Origin: Heliopora coerulea
Lineage: Eukaryota; Cnidaria; Anthozoa; Scleralcyonacea; Helioporidae
Length of the DNA stretch: 64,000 bases
Assembly (NCBI GenBank): GCA_030142905.1
Contig: JASJOG010000340.1
Location: forward strand, 204,394-268,393
Direction: 5' to 3'
Position 1 is the stretch's first letter. The number at the start of each line of letters is the position of its first letter. The position numbers and the translations under genes were made by a program. The notes under the pieces are model-generated. The model saw only the letters and a program-made list of their open reading frames with translations. It made no database searches and was not told the origin of the DNA. Below, in pieces: positions 17,805-48,600 of the stretch.

Positions 17805-18677
17805 CGCAAGAACCTTATTAAAGCATTGAGCATATGAAGAGTATCTGTTGGTCCTTCTCGAAGGTGTTGGAAGACTACAGACTGTACTATGCAAATTCAA
17901 TGTTAAGCTTTGAATCTGCTTTTCTCCAGTTGTTAAAGTTGTTGAAATGCATCTTTTTCAAAGGTAAAATCAAATATGCCTTTTTACCAAGTCTTACCAA
18001 ATTTTAAAAATAGAAACCGAACATAACAATCAAGGTTGTTACGCTTTCTTAAAATCGTGCGTTGTATAGTTACTTTGTCTGAAGTTTTATATGTTTTCTA
18101 CAAGAATCTGAAAAACAATCCGACAAAGCTCGGAAAATATAGTTTTTTAGGTTTAGTATTTAGAGTAGCTGTCTGCTAATGCACAAAAACCTATAAAAAA
18201 ATTTCTCTGGCCATTTGGTAGCACTTCATCATGTTTGAAAGTGGGTACAATACTTCATTGTTTGCACCCCTATTATTTTGGCTACCATGGCAATTGACCA
18301 ATTGAAAAGATGATTATCATTGATTTAAATTCGATTTCCTACAGCATTGAAAAATCCATTTTTTTCTGTCAGAGACTACCTTAAACACGCTATCAGGAAA
18401 TATTATTAAGTGATATTTCAAAAGAAATACAAACAAATCAGAAATGAATCATTAGTGAACGGCCCGTAGATTCAGGGGAGAGGAGATCAGTGAAGATCAT
18501 GGTGAAGACCACCTGCTCGACCCCCTGTTTTTGAACACGGTGCAACATGGCAGCAAATTCATTCGGAATCTCAAGATTCCTCCAATAACTACGCAACAGA
18601 TTTGTAGAGGAAGAGGAACCTAGTACATTTCCTTAAAACGTTGTTGAACTTGCAAAAATTACCAACATCTGACTTAC

Positions 18678-19527
18678 CTACAGCGTCCAGGCCTTCGACA
18701 ACAATAAATGGATGCGGACGTTGTTCTGGCAATGCCGGTGAGCTGGGTTTATTCGTGTAATTTTTGGCAAGATATTTTAAGTTTTCAATCTCAGGATTAG
18801 GAGTACAGTTGTTGGCCAAGTCGAGCACATTTTGGATTTCCTCGAAGCTGTGGAAAACCGAGCTATCATAATCAAATGAAGGACGATAGCTTGAGTATTT
18901 TACGGTCAAAAGCTCGAAATGGTCCAATCTATCTTCGGTTTCGCACGAAATAACATCGACGAGGAAGCCTTGGTCATTGTAGGGAACGAGCTTTGAGATG
19001 GACGTCGAACCGAGCGTCTTGGCAACCTTAACAACGTTTTTGGTGTATTTGTCCAGGCTTTCTAAGCTGTCTCGTTTGAACTTAAGAGTGAATCCTTGTT
19101 GGAAGCTCTTCTTCTCGGGGAGCAAAGAGAAACTGCTCCAGATATTATCACATGATAAGGTCTTAAGATGCTCTTTCAAAGAGGCATTCATAATTCTACT
19201 TTGGACGAGATCCTGTTCAGGAAAGATTGTGTTACTGACATAATAAAGAATACCGCTGAAGAATTCTGATGCAGATACGCTATCGAAGTCATTGGCTTGC
19301 AAGTTCAAGTTGTGCTTTACAGTGGCTGAAGCAAAATACAGTGGTCCTTGATCAACATCGATTTCGAAAAGACTTCCTGTAGTCAGCGAGCCTCTTTCGC
19401 TTGTTGTAAACATGGACGTACAACCTTGTAGAAATGAACGCCGTAGAAATGAATGACTTCTTTTAAAAATGCCAGAGGAAAAATGACAACGCATCGAGAA
19501 GAGCAACGCTAAGTGACCACCACTCAA
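18678..19527 (-). CDS. CMPK2: CMPK2 (mitochondrial UMP-CMP kinase 2), exon 1
   Basis: An 850-base first exon, 283 codons plus one base, ending at a GTAAGT donor. The N-terminus has an arginine-rich, acid-poor stretch (MRCHFSSGIFKRSHSFLRRS) fitting a mitochondrial targeting peptide. The exon ends in the nucleoside-kinase P-loop start (PHPFIVVEGLDAVG), which the intron splits in phase 1 before the catalytic lysine. A long divergent N-terminal region before the thymidylate-kinase-like domain is usual for CMPK2. In vertebrates CMPK2 lies beside RSAD2 and supplies nucleotide for viperin. Here it is head to head with viperin, which strongly supports the call. Later exons were not found in the window. 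Confidence 0.88.
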
Positions 19528-19650
19528 ACATACATGTCATAAATGAGAGATTTCCCATCGCTCAACACCGTATGTTTATACTGTTATGATAAATAGATTA
19601 ACGTAATATTGCGTGTTACTGTATTTAGCCATTTACTAAGTTAATTTGAA
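19528..19650. promoter_or_regulatory. 123-bp bidirectional promoter region of CMPK2 and viperin
   Basis: Only 123 bp separate the two start codons, so both 5' leaders and core promoters must overlap here or lie in adjacent coding sequence. A site GAGATTTCCC at 19547-19556 is one base from a NF-kB/Rel consensus. I see no clear GAAANNGAAA interferon-type element. Confidence 0.6.
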
Positions 19651-38142
<18,492 letters not shown>

Positions 38143-38469
38143 TAAAGGAAGCGGGTCAAAATTTTCTGTTCGCTGGCAGTGGCGTAGTTAGGAAATTTCA
38201 ATCCGGGGAGGCTCGATTGGGCCTTAGTAAAATCTTTGAGGGGAGGACAACATTTGGTACAAGATTCTGAACCCTTTCAGCAACTCAATGATTATATGAT
38301 AACATTAGTTATTGAGTTCAGTTGTACAAATTCTCGAAGATGTAAATCTGTCATTTTGTCGACCTGCAACTGCGAAAATGTATAATTTGACAGTGCTGAA
38401 AGATTACATTCACAGTCGTGACTCCGAAGATTAAAAGCATTTTTCTTGCCGGAACGCTCCGACTCACTT

Positions 38470-38645
38470 GTAGTCGTCGTCAGGAATGCTGTGCAAGGTG
38501 ACTTGCAATATATGACGTCACGTATGTATATTATGAGAGATCTAGCTTGTAATATTCTACACCAATATACAGGTATGACGTCATTAGTTTTCTTTTCTTG
38601 TATATATTGCAGGTCACCTTGCAGTCTTGCACATACACAGCATCC
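38470..38645. repeat. Small fold-back element
   Basis: GCTGTGCAAGGTGACTTGCA with TGACGTCA on the left is mirrored by TGACGTCA and TTGCAGGTCACCTTGCA on the right. Confidence 0.6.
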
Positions 38646-40849
38646 CAGATGACGGATACAATTTAGTCGAAACTTAATAAAAGTGTTTTCAATCTTCAGG
38701 GTTAGTATTGTCTTGTATCTACGAAATGGGGTGACCCAGGGTTTTAGGAGTATACTCCCCGGTATTTATGCCACTGTTGGCTAGGGTGCGAGATTAACGC
38801 TGACATTATTACGCAAAATAATTACATGGTCCGAATTAGCGCTTTTCAGTCGCGTCAGAAAAGTTTTATTGGATGCATATTGGGATTACACCGTTTAATA
38901 ATATCAATTTCACCTCTAAAATCAATATGCTGATCTGGTTGGTCAAAAGTTGACATAAGTTCTAACCAAGTTTTATATTAAAAGTATGAAAGAACGCTAT
39001 AAATCGCAAGTGATTTGAGCTTGAAGGTAAGTTCTGATCACAATTATTTTCTCTTGTGCTTAATTCCCAAAATACAAACAACATCTGGGTGGAAAGTAGC
39101 CAAGGTACACCTTCTTGCATTCATCAAATCTCGAACAAAAGACGTCACTATTAATAGTAAAGAAGATTAAAATTGAACAGAACCGACTGAAGGCTGACGT
39201 GGCGGGTGACCTACTCATTGCTTGAATGAAGAAAAGATAGAGAACATTGGAATAAAAATGGACATTCCTAGTAAAAAGAAGATGATCTACTATTTGATAA
39301 AAATTGAAGTAGAAACAACAGCGAACTTTCCGACTAGTGAAACGTTAATTTGGACCTTGAATCAAAATTTTACTCGAGCAGTTAAGTTTTTGAAGACAGT
39401 AACCTAAATACGAAAAAATGTTTTAATTTTATTCCGAGATACTAGGACGTTCTTAATTAAGAGCTACAACACTTCTCTGAGATCTGGCGCGGTGAAAGGC
39501 GTTTGTGAGATTACGTTAAGCCGATTCATTTTGCATGTTGTTTTATATATGTACTAATTTCTTTATAATACAGTCCACTTTCCATGACACTGTCCAAATC
39601 CGACGTGAAGTCCGGTTTTTGACAGCTTTTGCGCAACTTGAAAGTTTTTCTTGATTTCGAACAGTACATTTAGTCAGTCAAAGTTTGTATATATATCTAA
39701 TATAATAATTCTCTTTAAGAATTAGCTATACTTTAATTTATTTACCTACTGGATGCGCAAGCCTCGTTCACAGTATATGAGATAACTATATTAGGACAGG
39801 TTTACGAGAAAACAAAAGACACCAACTTTCTGTCAATGTATCGACAGTGTGAACAAGGCGAGGTAACGACATAACGGGGGAACAATTTCATGAAAACTAC
39901 GACATGAGGAATAAACCGATCTTTTCTTTATGATGCTATGAAAATGTTCATGTCGTCATGTCATTAATGTGAACTAGGACCAAGGAAAACGCATATTAAG
40001 GCCTTAAAGTAATGATAATTATAATAGTGACAGTAATCCATTGTTGTTGTTGACTGTTTTTCTCGTTATTCATACATAGCCTGCGAGATATTTTGGTTAC
40101 GTAAGCGTGAGTTAGCTAAAACCAAGAGCAGTGGTGTAATTAGAACATTTCTAGTGGAGATGCCTCGATGGAGCCTTAGTAAATTTTTGGGAGGGGCACC
40201 TTTAGTACAGATAGTGGAACTGTTCAAATAACACTAGACATTGTGTTATTTACGGAGTTCAATTTTATAAATTTGAAAGGATGTATTTCAAAGACTTAAG
40301 TATGCCATCATGTCCACCTGTAAAAACATCAAATTTGATAGTGCTGAAAGATTACATTACTACAGGTGGGATGGTCCCAAATGTTTTTCGAGAGCCGGGA
40401 CCTCCAGGTTGACCTCAGGAGTTACGCTATCGGTCAAGGTGTACTAGGATATGCTTTCAAGGTAAAGTTTTAAATCCAAGACTACAGAAATGGCAGAAAA
40501 TGCATCTAGTATTCACTGGTAAGTCAAAATTTAAAATAAGTTTTTTTTAAAAAATTACAAGTTACTCTGGCCGTAACCCTTGCCCGGGTATAATATCTCT
40601 CCTTGACTATCATATACGAGTAAAATCGTGTGACGTTAGCCAGAGTAAAATAATAGACAACTAGTACAGCTGGCAAAGAGTTAATTTTTATAAACTAGTT
40701 GTTTCATTATACATGTCTAACTATATACCGTATATGTATATATTGATTACTTATTAACCGAGTGTGAGGTCTGTGCGGGGAATGTATTTGTGTGAAGTTT
40801 TTGTAGAGACCGAGTAACGAAGAAGTGAGGTCTGTGCGGAAAATATCGA

Positions 40850-40850
<1 letters not shown>

Positions 40851-40901
<51 letters not shown>

Positions 40902-41006
40902 GTGTGTGTGTGTGTGTGTGTATGTATGTGTATGTGTATATATATGTGTGTGTATGTATGTGTATATTGTATAATATATATATGTGTGTATATATATATA
41001 TATATA
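40851..41006. repeat. AT / GT compound microsatellite
   Basis: AT run to about 40,895, then interrupted GT, TATG and AT units. Confidence 0.9.
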
Positions 41007-41242
41007 CACAGCAAATTGCAAAAATTATGGCACAAAACATATCAACATATAAACATATCAAGACCATTGTATCTTCATTTTATTCTCACTTCAACCGTCA
41101 GTGAAGATATGTTATGTGTTTCTTGGTACATTCGTTGGCCAGTTTAATGTATTAAGGTTGATTAAAGTATTCACGGTTACAGATTTACCGACAAATGCTT
41201 TTTTTTATATATGTTTATGTTTACCAAAATTTATGGAATTTA

Positions 41243-41244
<2 letters not shown>

Positions 41245-41287
<43 letters not shown>
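41245..41287. repeat. (AT)n microsatellite at the insertion site of a mariner-type element
   Basis: TA run ending directly at the left terminal repeat of the mariner relic. Confidence 0.9.
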
Positions 41288-41290
<3 letters not shown>

Positions 41291-42696
41291 GGAGTGAGCA
41301 AAAAAAAGTGGCCACCCTAAATAATTATGGTTAACGTAACATAATCATCACAAGATGAACAGACGTGGTTCAGAATGATCGTTTTAGGATGCATGCTTCT
41401 AAATAATTTCAAATATCATCTCAAATCTTAATTTTAATAACCGAGTTTTGAAATTCACAAACGTTACGCAGTTTTTAATTGTATTATAGTTTACAAATTC
41501 CTGGTACATCTCCGATGTCCTTCATTTTGACTCTAACAAATTTGTCCGCACAATCGCCAATAAAGCTTATTTACAAACTACTACAGGCAACAACAGTAAC
41601 TCAATTACATACCTACTGTACGTACCATTTAATACCTAGCTGGCACTCGCTTCAATTTCATCACAGCTTTGCATAAACGAGGCATGCTTTCAATAAGCTG
41701 ATGCAAGTATTCTTTGGTGATTGATTGTAATCCATTTTTGATTACTGCAAAAAGTTCGTTTTCATTTTCCAACTTTTTGTCTATTGTTAATCAGTCCAAC
41801 TCAGCCCATAAATTCTCAATGGGATTTAGGACAACCCATCTCCATTCATCAATATTCCCACTGATGTGCTCACGAGCAGATGATAATCGCGGTAAACGAT
41901 TCTTCTCACCCCCAAATGGTTTCTCAGATTTTTTTTTCTCCATTTCAATTCTCTCTCTTTCAAGAGGTGATTTAGGGTTTTGGCGGAAAATTTGACCCCT
42001 GTCTGAGCTTCTAGTTTATCAGCTAGCTAATGTTTGGTTGGGGTGCCTGATTTGGACGTTTTAGTAATTAAACGGTCACTTCGATTGGTAGTTTCCATCC
42101 AGAACCAGGATCATGACTGCAATCTCCACTCAATTTACCTTAATGCAAAATTCTTTTTTTGTTTTCTTTTCCCAGAACAGGTCGATGTGAATTTTTTTGA
42201 TACTGTACATGTGGTAACTCCAGCTTAAAGCAATCCAAGAATTTCATGATTCCTTCTAATTTTCATCTCAGATTTCTCGGTGCCGACTTTTTGAAGTTCC
42301 TTACTAGCCACATCACATCACTTAACCTCAACGAAAACGTTCAAAATTGCACATGTAACTGCCTTTTTGGCTAATAATGCTTTGTACTTAAGTTATCAAC
42401 TAAATATTGTGGGATGCACAATATTTTGATAATTTTATGGACAAGCTCATATCATCCAATTTGTAAGAAATAGGAGAAAATGCACTATGTTTAGCAGAAG
42501 ACATCATAAAAAGTATTAAGAATTGACGTGTGTTCCATGCTAGCACTTAAAATTGGTATTTCAAAAGCTTTTTAATCAGATCTCCAAGAAAACATTCTAA
42601 AAATATACGGTTTTCTATCATTTCTGTTCTTCCAGTGACAGTTATTCCAAATTGACTATATTTTTGACGATGGCCACTTTTTTTGCCCACCCCCTG
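41288..42696 (-). mobile_element. Tc1/mariner-type transposon relic
   Basis: Terminal inverted repeats of about 28 bp (left starts CAGGGAGTGAGCAAAA, right is the inverse of CAGGGGGTGGGCAAAA), flanked by TA. The minus strand at about 41,800-41,825 encodes NPIENLWAEL, the conserved C-terminal transposase motif, followed by a C-terminal ESMPRLCKAVMK stretch near 41,660-41,700. The rest is broken by stops, so the element cannot make transposase. Confidence 0.85.
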
Positions 42697-43407
42697 TATA
42701 TCAAATATGCAACCTTGTTTCCAGGGTCTCACTTTCAGTGGGAGGCCTGAGGAGCTATTTTTTTCTTATCCCAAATTTCTCTTTCCATTACAACTTATTT
42801 CTTCCGCTTTTCAACTTTTTGGCCTTTTTAAAAGAATTCCAAACAATTATTATTGTCTATTATTGATTATTATGACCAAATCGCAATCCCTTCAAAGTTA
42901 TTCTCTCACTAAGATCAAAATTTTTTGACAATTGTCACAATTTCCAGACAAATAAAAACCCAGATGTCCAGTGGATTTCAGACCTACCATCTCGGCCCCT
43001 CTCAAACTCGTTTGAATCTCATTGCCGTTTGCAAAACATAAACTGTAATCACGTGAAGTTGGTAAATCATCACTTTTTAACCTAAGTTTAAATATGATCC
43101 TTTACCGGCCGATTCTGCGTAATTTCTTCATCGAAGACCGAGAAAATAGTTCCACATCAAAGGAAACTGCGGGTATGCAGCAAAATGGAACGCATCCAGA
43201 CTTGGACCCAAGTGCGGGTGGACAGGCGTGGGTGGGATCTTGCCAAGACACTCCTCTTTCCTGGTCGGGACTAGAACGTAACCACTGAGACCTGGTACTC
43301 GTGTGGAGACTGGGACTGGAAAATTAAGTATTTTATTTACCTGATAACTTTTTGGAAAAAATCGTTCGGATTTAGGTTAAAATGCCACCAGGAGTAACAC
43401 GTCAACA

Positions 43408-43522
43408 GTTAGAGTTAGGGTTAGGATTAGGGTTTAGGTTGTGGTTAGGATTAAGGTCAGGATTAGGATTAGGATTAGGATTAGAACCCTAACTCTAAAC
43501 CTAACCCTAATCCTAACTATAA
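43408..43522. repeat. Interstitial telomere-like repeats, with both strand orientations
   Basis: TTAGGG-related units (GTTAGGGTTAGGATTAGGG) run to about 43,485, then continue as the complement (CCCTAACTCTAAACCTAACC). The units are degenerate. Confidence 0.7.
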
Positions 43523-44797
43523 CAGCCAGGATAATTCTAAATCTTAGGGCTACTTACATTTCAGGATTATCTTGAATCTTAGAGAAGAGGATATCAGGTA
43601 AATAAAATATTTAATTCTCCTGTCTCAGTACCCACATGATTATCAGGTCTCTGTGGTTATGTTCTAGTGCCGACCGACGTATCCTCCTGTGCATAAGCGT
43701 AGCATGCAGGCGGGGGGACAGGGGGCAATTGTCCCCCCTAAGAATTTTTGAAAAAGGAATTCGGGCACTTTTCTTAGTGAAATTCGGGCAGTTTGAAGCG
43801 GTAATCCCTGGGAAGTGTTTAATCAAAATTTATACAGATATTAATTCCTGTCGTACAAGTAACGAGTCCATTACAAATTGCAGCTTCTAGTTTTCGAGCA
43901 AAAATGCATTGCCCCTCCCCCCCCAAAAAAATAGGTCTGCTAGCCTATGCTCCAGTGAACTCGCACTCGTTGTCCCCGTGAGGGGGATAGGAAGAGGAAT
44001 AGGAATGGAGGCTCCTTTTTCTCGCTCGTTTGATGAGTATTTTAAGGACGTTATATCTTAAAAATTTGAAATTGAACCTTTTTTTTGCTTGACTTGTCGA
44101 TTTGGCATCGTTGAAAACCAGAAGAACAAAACTAGGGTTATGTACAACCCGGTTGGCTTCTTAAGAGTTAATGAATATTTTATAACAGCAAGTGACTTTC
44201 ATCACTTACATCTCATATAACTAGCTTTAATGATGATTTTTCCTTATTTAACCTAAACATCACCTACGCCAGCTTGTGTAAAACTCTTAATCACGTTATA
44301 ATCGTCCATCGGGTAGACATTTTCCTGATATTCTGTTCCTGATTGGCTAAAATTAAGCTTAAAGCATAATTAAAGTTGATTACCTCTTTAAACGACTGGC
44401 AATTGGTTTTCTATATAACTTTATGTTTCACCTTGACCGTTTGCTCCGGCAAACTTAGTATTTTCTATCTAGCAGTTCGCTGACCTTTTTGACTTTTACG
44501 CATCGTTTAACACTACCTACTCAACACTCTACATATTTATTCAAAGTTGTCGAACGAGCAGTCTTTTTCCTAAAAAGGGAACAGTATTTACACCCACTGT
44601 TTACACCAGAGCCTCTGCGCCAGAGTTTGAATATTTTTGAGGGCGGTGACCGGAAATATGCTGGCACTGACGTCACAGATTCTGACCCCAAACTGTGCCA
44701 TACTGCTCTTTTCTTATTCCGTGAAGTGGGTATAAGAAATTACGGGAACCACTCAGTATTTCAATGAAATACGCAGCTATGGTAAATCCGAATACAG

Positions 44798-44958
44798 AAA
44801 TAATTTTATTAGAGATTCTAATATTAGAATCCCTAATAATAATTTTATTAGAGATTCTTCGACTAGATATTGGTCATCATCAAGAATGCAATCCTGATGA
44901 TGACTAAATTCCTGAGATGACATAAATCTAGTCAAAACGTGAAATCTCTAATAAAATG
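44798..44958 (+). repeat. Fold-back with hammerhead-like motif
   Basis: ATTTTATTAGAGATT at the left is mirrored by AATCTCTAATAAAAT at the right. The interior has CTGATGATGACTA ... TAGTCAAAACGTG: a full CUGAUGA box, a stem of GACTA/TAGTC and AAAACG where the ribozyme has GAAAC. Confidence 0.45.
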
Positions 44959-45377
44959 ATTTTGCTACTGGGAGTTACCAATGCAGTGTATTAGCATTTT
45001 CTAAAAATATCTCCCCGGCTGTTGCTTGCAGTTTGTAGCAAATGGTGTTTATTTTGTAAGATAAAGTAATCTTGGAGAAGCAAATATCTTGTGCAATTCT
45101 TAACGTTTGGAAGATTCGTCGAGGGTTACGAAGGGTCTTTCTCAACATTAGTTTATAGTCAAAAAAGGCGATATATTATTGCCTCAGAAAAGATCCTGAT
45201 GGTTTCTCACACCCACTTCGATTCACTTCAATTATATTGGTAACAGTAAGGAGACGCTTCCTTATTGGGTAAATAGCAAACCTATTAAAATTATTGAGCC
45301 AATCACCAACGGGTTTAAAATGGGATGGTTCATCCCTAGTCAATTGGTGTTTAGTTTTGGCATGACCAGCTAGTAAT

Positions 45378-45684
45378 ATGGCGGCTTTTCACGAAGGGGC
45401 GATGTATGGCAAGGAAGATTTCGTCCTTTTGGACGAAATCACCATGGAGGCATTTATGGAAAACCTGGAATTACGCTACAAGAAAGAGAGGATCTACACG
45501 TACATTGGCGAAGTTCTGGTGTCCATGAATCCCTACAAAACATTGAACATTTACGATACAGACAAGATCACCGAATACTGTGGTAGGGAATTTTATGAGA
45601 GGCCACCGCATATTTTTGCAATTGCAGATGCAGCATACATCAGTATGAAGAGGAAGAGTAGAGATACATGCATTGTAATTTCAG
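45378..45684 (+). CDS. MYO1D: MYO1D-like exon 1
   Basis: From the start [20 protein letters not shown] to DTCIVIS; contains [12 protein letters not shown] and [15 protein letters not shown]. Phase 1 end inside the first P-loop glycine; donor GTTAGT. Confidence 0.93.
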
Positions 45685-48600
45685 GTTAGTGGTCAACGAG
45701 TTGCCAGAAATTATCAGTAAAACAGCATGCTGTCGACGATGTCTTTTCTCAATAACGGCCGCTGTAGATCAAGTTCTTAATATAGCGAATGACTTTAGAT
45801 CGACTGATGTTGTATACTTGTGATGTTATACAGTTTCCCTTCATACAGTCAACGATTCATTCAGTCTTTAGACAGACAAACGACTGTTTAATCTGCTCTC
45901 TTTTGTTTGAGTTCGAAATATCGGAATTTATGTGCACTTGAAATGCCGGTTGCTAAGGTGGTCAAGATGTGACACCTCTAACCTTCACTGATTTGGATCT
46001 ATAATAATGCAAGTTCAACTGTTTAGATATGGCCAGTTTACCTGGTTATGCACTCCTGTAGTTATTTAAGAACAAAAGCTGACCTTTGACAAAGATACAA
46101 CTATTCTGTACATTACACCACTAACAAAACCAAGAATGACCTGAAACAGTTGGCCAAGCTATCAAATTTTTTAAAAAAAGCGCAAATAATATAAAATTTG
46201 GAAACTTAGATCAACAAAACCAATTACCCCAAAGATATATTCACCACGAAATGAACATCCCCAATACCCGACACAATGACTCATAGCAGTGCTATTAGAG
46301 GCTCAATTTACTATAATTTGTCTTAATTCTTCAGACAACATTCCAGTGACATTGCTCCTCGTGGACATACTGTAAAAATATCTTCTTTTCTGTTTCAAAT
46401 ATTACAGTGAGACTTCGGTATTTAAGTACATATTTTTTCGTGAGGATTGCTACGGAGTTACCTCACAGTATCCTTAGTGAAAAGAGACGAGGCTGACAAA
46501 GATATTCATTTAGCGTTATTTTACTTAGGGTGTCGCGTGACTTGCCAGCTGTCAACGACAACTATTTTTCGATTATCCAATTACTTGTCGCAGCTCATTC
46601 TCCCGGGACAAAGTTAGGGCAGTCCTTTGCTAGAGAATAAGATTTCTGCGTAAAGATATTTGCTTTTACTAGTTTTAATACGTGTTTTAAGAAGTACGGA
46701 CTGAAAGATAATGTTTTCAAAGGCCATTCACCCGTAGTACCGATGCGATAGCGAAACCCAGTCAGTCGGTGACAAGAATCTACATACTAGAGTTAAGTGG
46801 GCTGATTTTCAGGTGTTTCCTGTCTGTTAAAAATATTATTGAGGTGTTTTCTTACAGACCATCATAATGACCTGAAAATTATTTACTGATACCGTTATTA
46901 ATATGCGAAATTCATCGACTAACAGTGTTTGAATAAGGTCACATCAATACTGATGCAAATGTAATTGTTGCTTTTAACTCAAAACTTGCTTGTCAATTAA
47001 AACTAATTTGTTAATAATATGTAAAATAAGGCTGAACCTAAAGTTTAGGGTTATACAACATTTGACCTGACATTTGATGGACTAGTTGCTGAGTGTTTTT
47101 CAGAAATTTATCCTTTTAGAAGTTAAGAAGTGTACTCAAGCTCAAAAGGGAATAATGAATTTTATTATCATTAGTCATGACGTTGAATAAAGAATTCTTT
47201 TAAGTTGCATTTTATTTCTCATCTATTCAGGTACTTAGTCAGAAAATTCTTTGTTTAAGTAACTCCTTATTGACAAAGAAATGACATAAGGTAGATGAAC
47301 GATCTTCAAGTTCAATGCTCAGAAAATGATTTCTGAGCCCCAGACGAGGATCAAACCCACAACCTTCTGATGACTGGTAAGACGATCTAACCATTGAGCT
47401 ACCAAGACTCAGATGGTGAGCTAGGGTGCACGTTTGATATATATGTGCGACCTAAGCAGAAGCTACTATATATTAATAATGATTGATATGGTTTAATGTT
47501 TGAGAAACATGAGGTTGTGGGTTCAATCCCTGTCTGGGGCTCAGAAATCATTTTCTGAGTATCGAGCTTGAAGATTGTTCATCTACCTTAATATATCCAA
47601 GCTCTCATGTTTCTCAAACATTAAAGAAATGACATGATAAAATACATAAAATATTAGATTAAAATGTAATAGCCATTGTACTAGTGTAGCTCATTTTCCC
47701 AAGAAATATTCACATAATTTTTACTGCTCATTGTCACATATAGTGTCCAGAAAAAGGAAGTAAGAACAGAAAATAAAACTGAGTATACCATGGATAAATA
47801 AATTAGAGTATAAAACTAGTTACCCCATGGACAACTATGATGAAATATTTTGGTGTTCTTCTATAAATTTTGGTTCTCCATGATGAAAGTTGTATTTTTT
47901 GATGGTGGACTTCAATTAAGCAGTTAAAAATGTCATGATCCCAAGAAATATTCACATAATTTTTATTGCTCATTGTCACATATAGTGTCCAGAAAAAGAA
48001 AGTAAGAACAGAAAATAAAACTGAGTATACCATGGATAAATAAATTAGAGTATAAAAATAGTTACCCCATGGACAACTATGATGAAATATTTTGGTGTTC
48101 TTCTATAAATTTTGGTTCTCCATGATGAAAGTTGTATTTTGTGATGGTGGACTTCAATTAAGCAGTTAAAAATGTCATGATTCTGAAATGGAAGGGTATA
48201 TACATGTACATACAATCTTGCTTATTATTTAGTGGCAAACAACTGATTCAAATGGTTAAAGATGTATAAGGAATATTCTTTCATAAAGTCCTTTGACCAA
48301 GTAATGTTTTAACTAGCATAAAAAAAACTAGATTTACCTCTTTCACCTTTAAGGCAGCTCTTTAGGATTGTATTCTGGATGATGCTTGATGATTTTATTT
48401 GGTAAAAGGAAATATCTGGAGTTAAATTAGAATCAGGTTCCCAAAAGATTTTGCTTGAATGCTAAAATCTGAAATACCCAAGTTCAGGTTAACCTCTTGA
48501 TGCTTCCAAGGCTTTTTTGAGAGTTTAGGATTATCATTCCAAGCGATTACTAAAGTTACCCTAAGAAAAGTCTGTAGGGGCTTCAAACATTCACTGCATG

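Larger units (their letters stand above)
14490..18677. other. Host DNA between viral element and CMPK2 exon 1, no gene supported
   Basis: Presumably CMPK2 intron 1 or flanking sequence. I searched the minus strand by eye for thymidylate-kinase motifs (DRY, arginine-rich lid) and saw none. It contains short palindromes (14,900-14,990), an AAT microsatellite (15,450-15,481), a short inverted-repeat transposon (15,979-16,468), a related repetitive block to 16,800 and a TGACCTTGA cluster (17,700-17,804). A minus-strand open stretch at about 18,440-18,590 (containing FAAMLHRVQKQGVEQVVF) looks codon-like, but I cannot assign it. Confidence 0.5.
38143..45377. other. Region between viperin and MYO1D, no gene supported
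   Basis: Seven kilobases of repeats: related dispersed copies at about 38,175-38,440 and 40,135-40,380 (sharing GTGCTGAAAGATTACATT), a fold-back at 38,470-38,645, AT/GT microsatellites, a Tc1/mariner relic, telomere-like repeats and a hammerhead-like fold-back near 44,800-44,955. Open frames here are short and unconvincing. Confidence 0.65.

Noticed and set aside
18440..18590. CMPK2 exon 2 on the minus strand
   Set aside because: The open stretch does not continue the P-loop with a lysine and threonine or serine, and resembles no part of the kinase domain.
40707..41147. Tyr/Ile/His-rich open frames
   Set aside because: Translations of AT/GT microsatellites.
43636..43890. 84-codon frame next to the telomere-like repeats
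   Set aside because: Low-complexity G-runs and no recognisable domain; probably repeat-derived.
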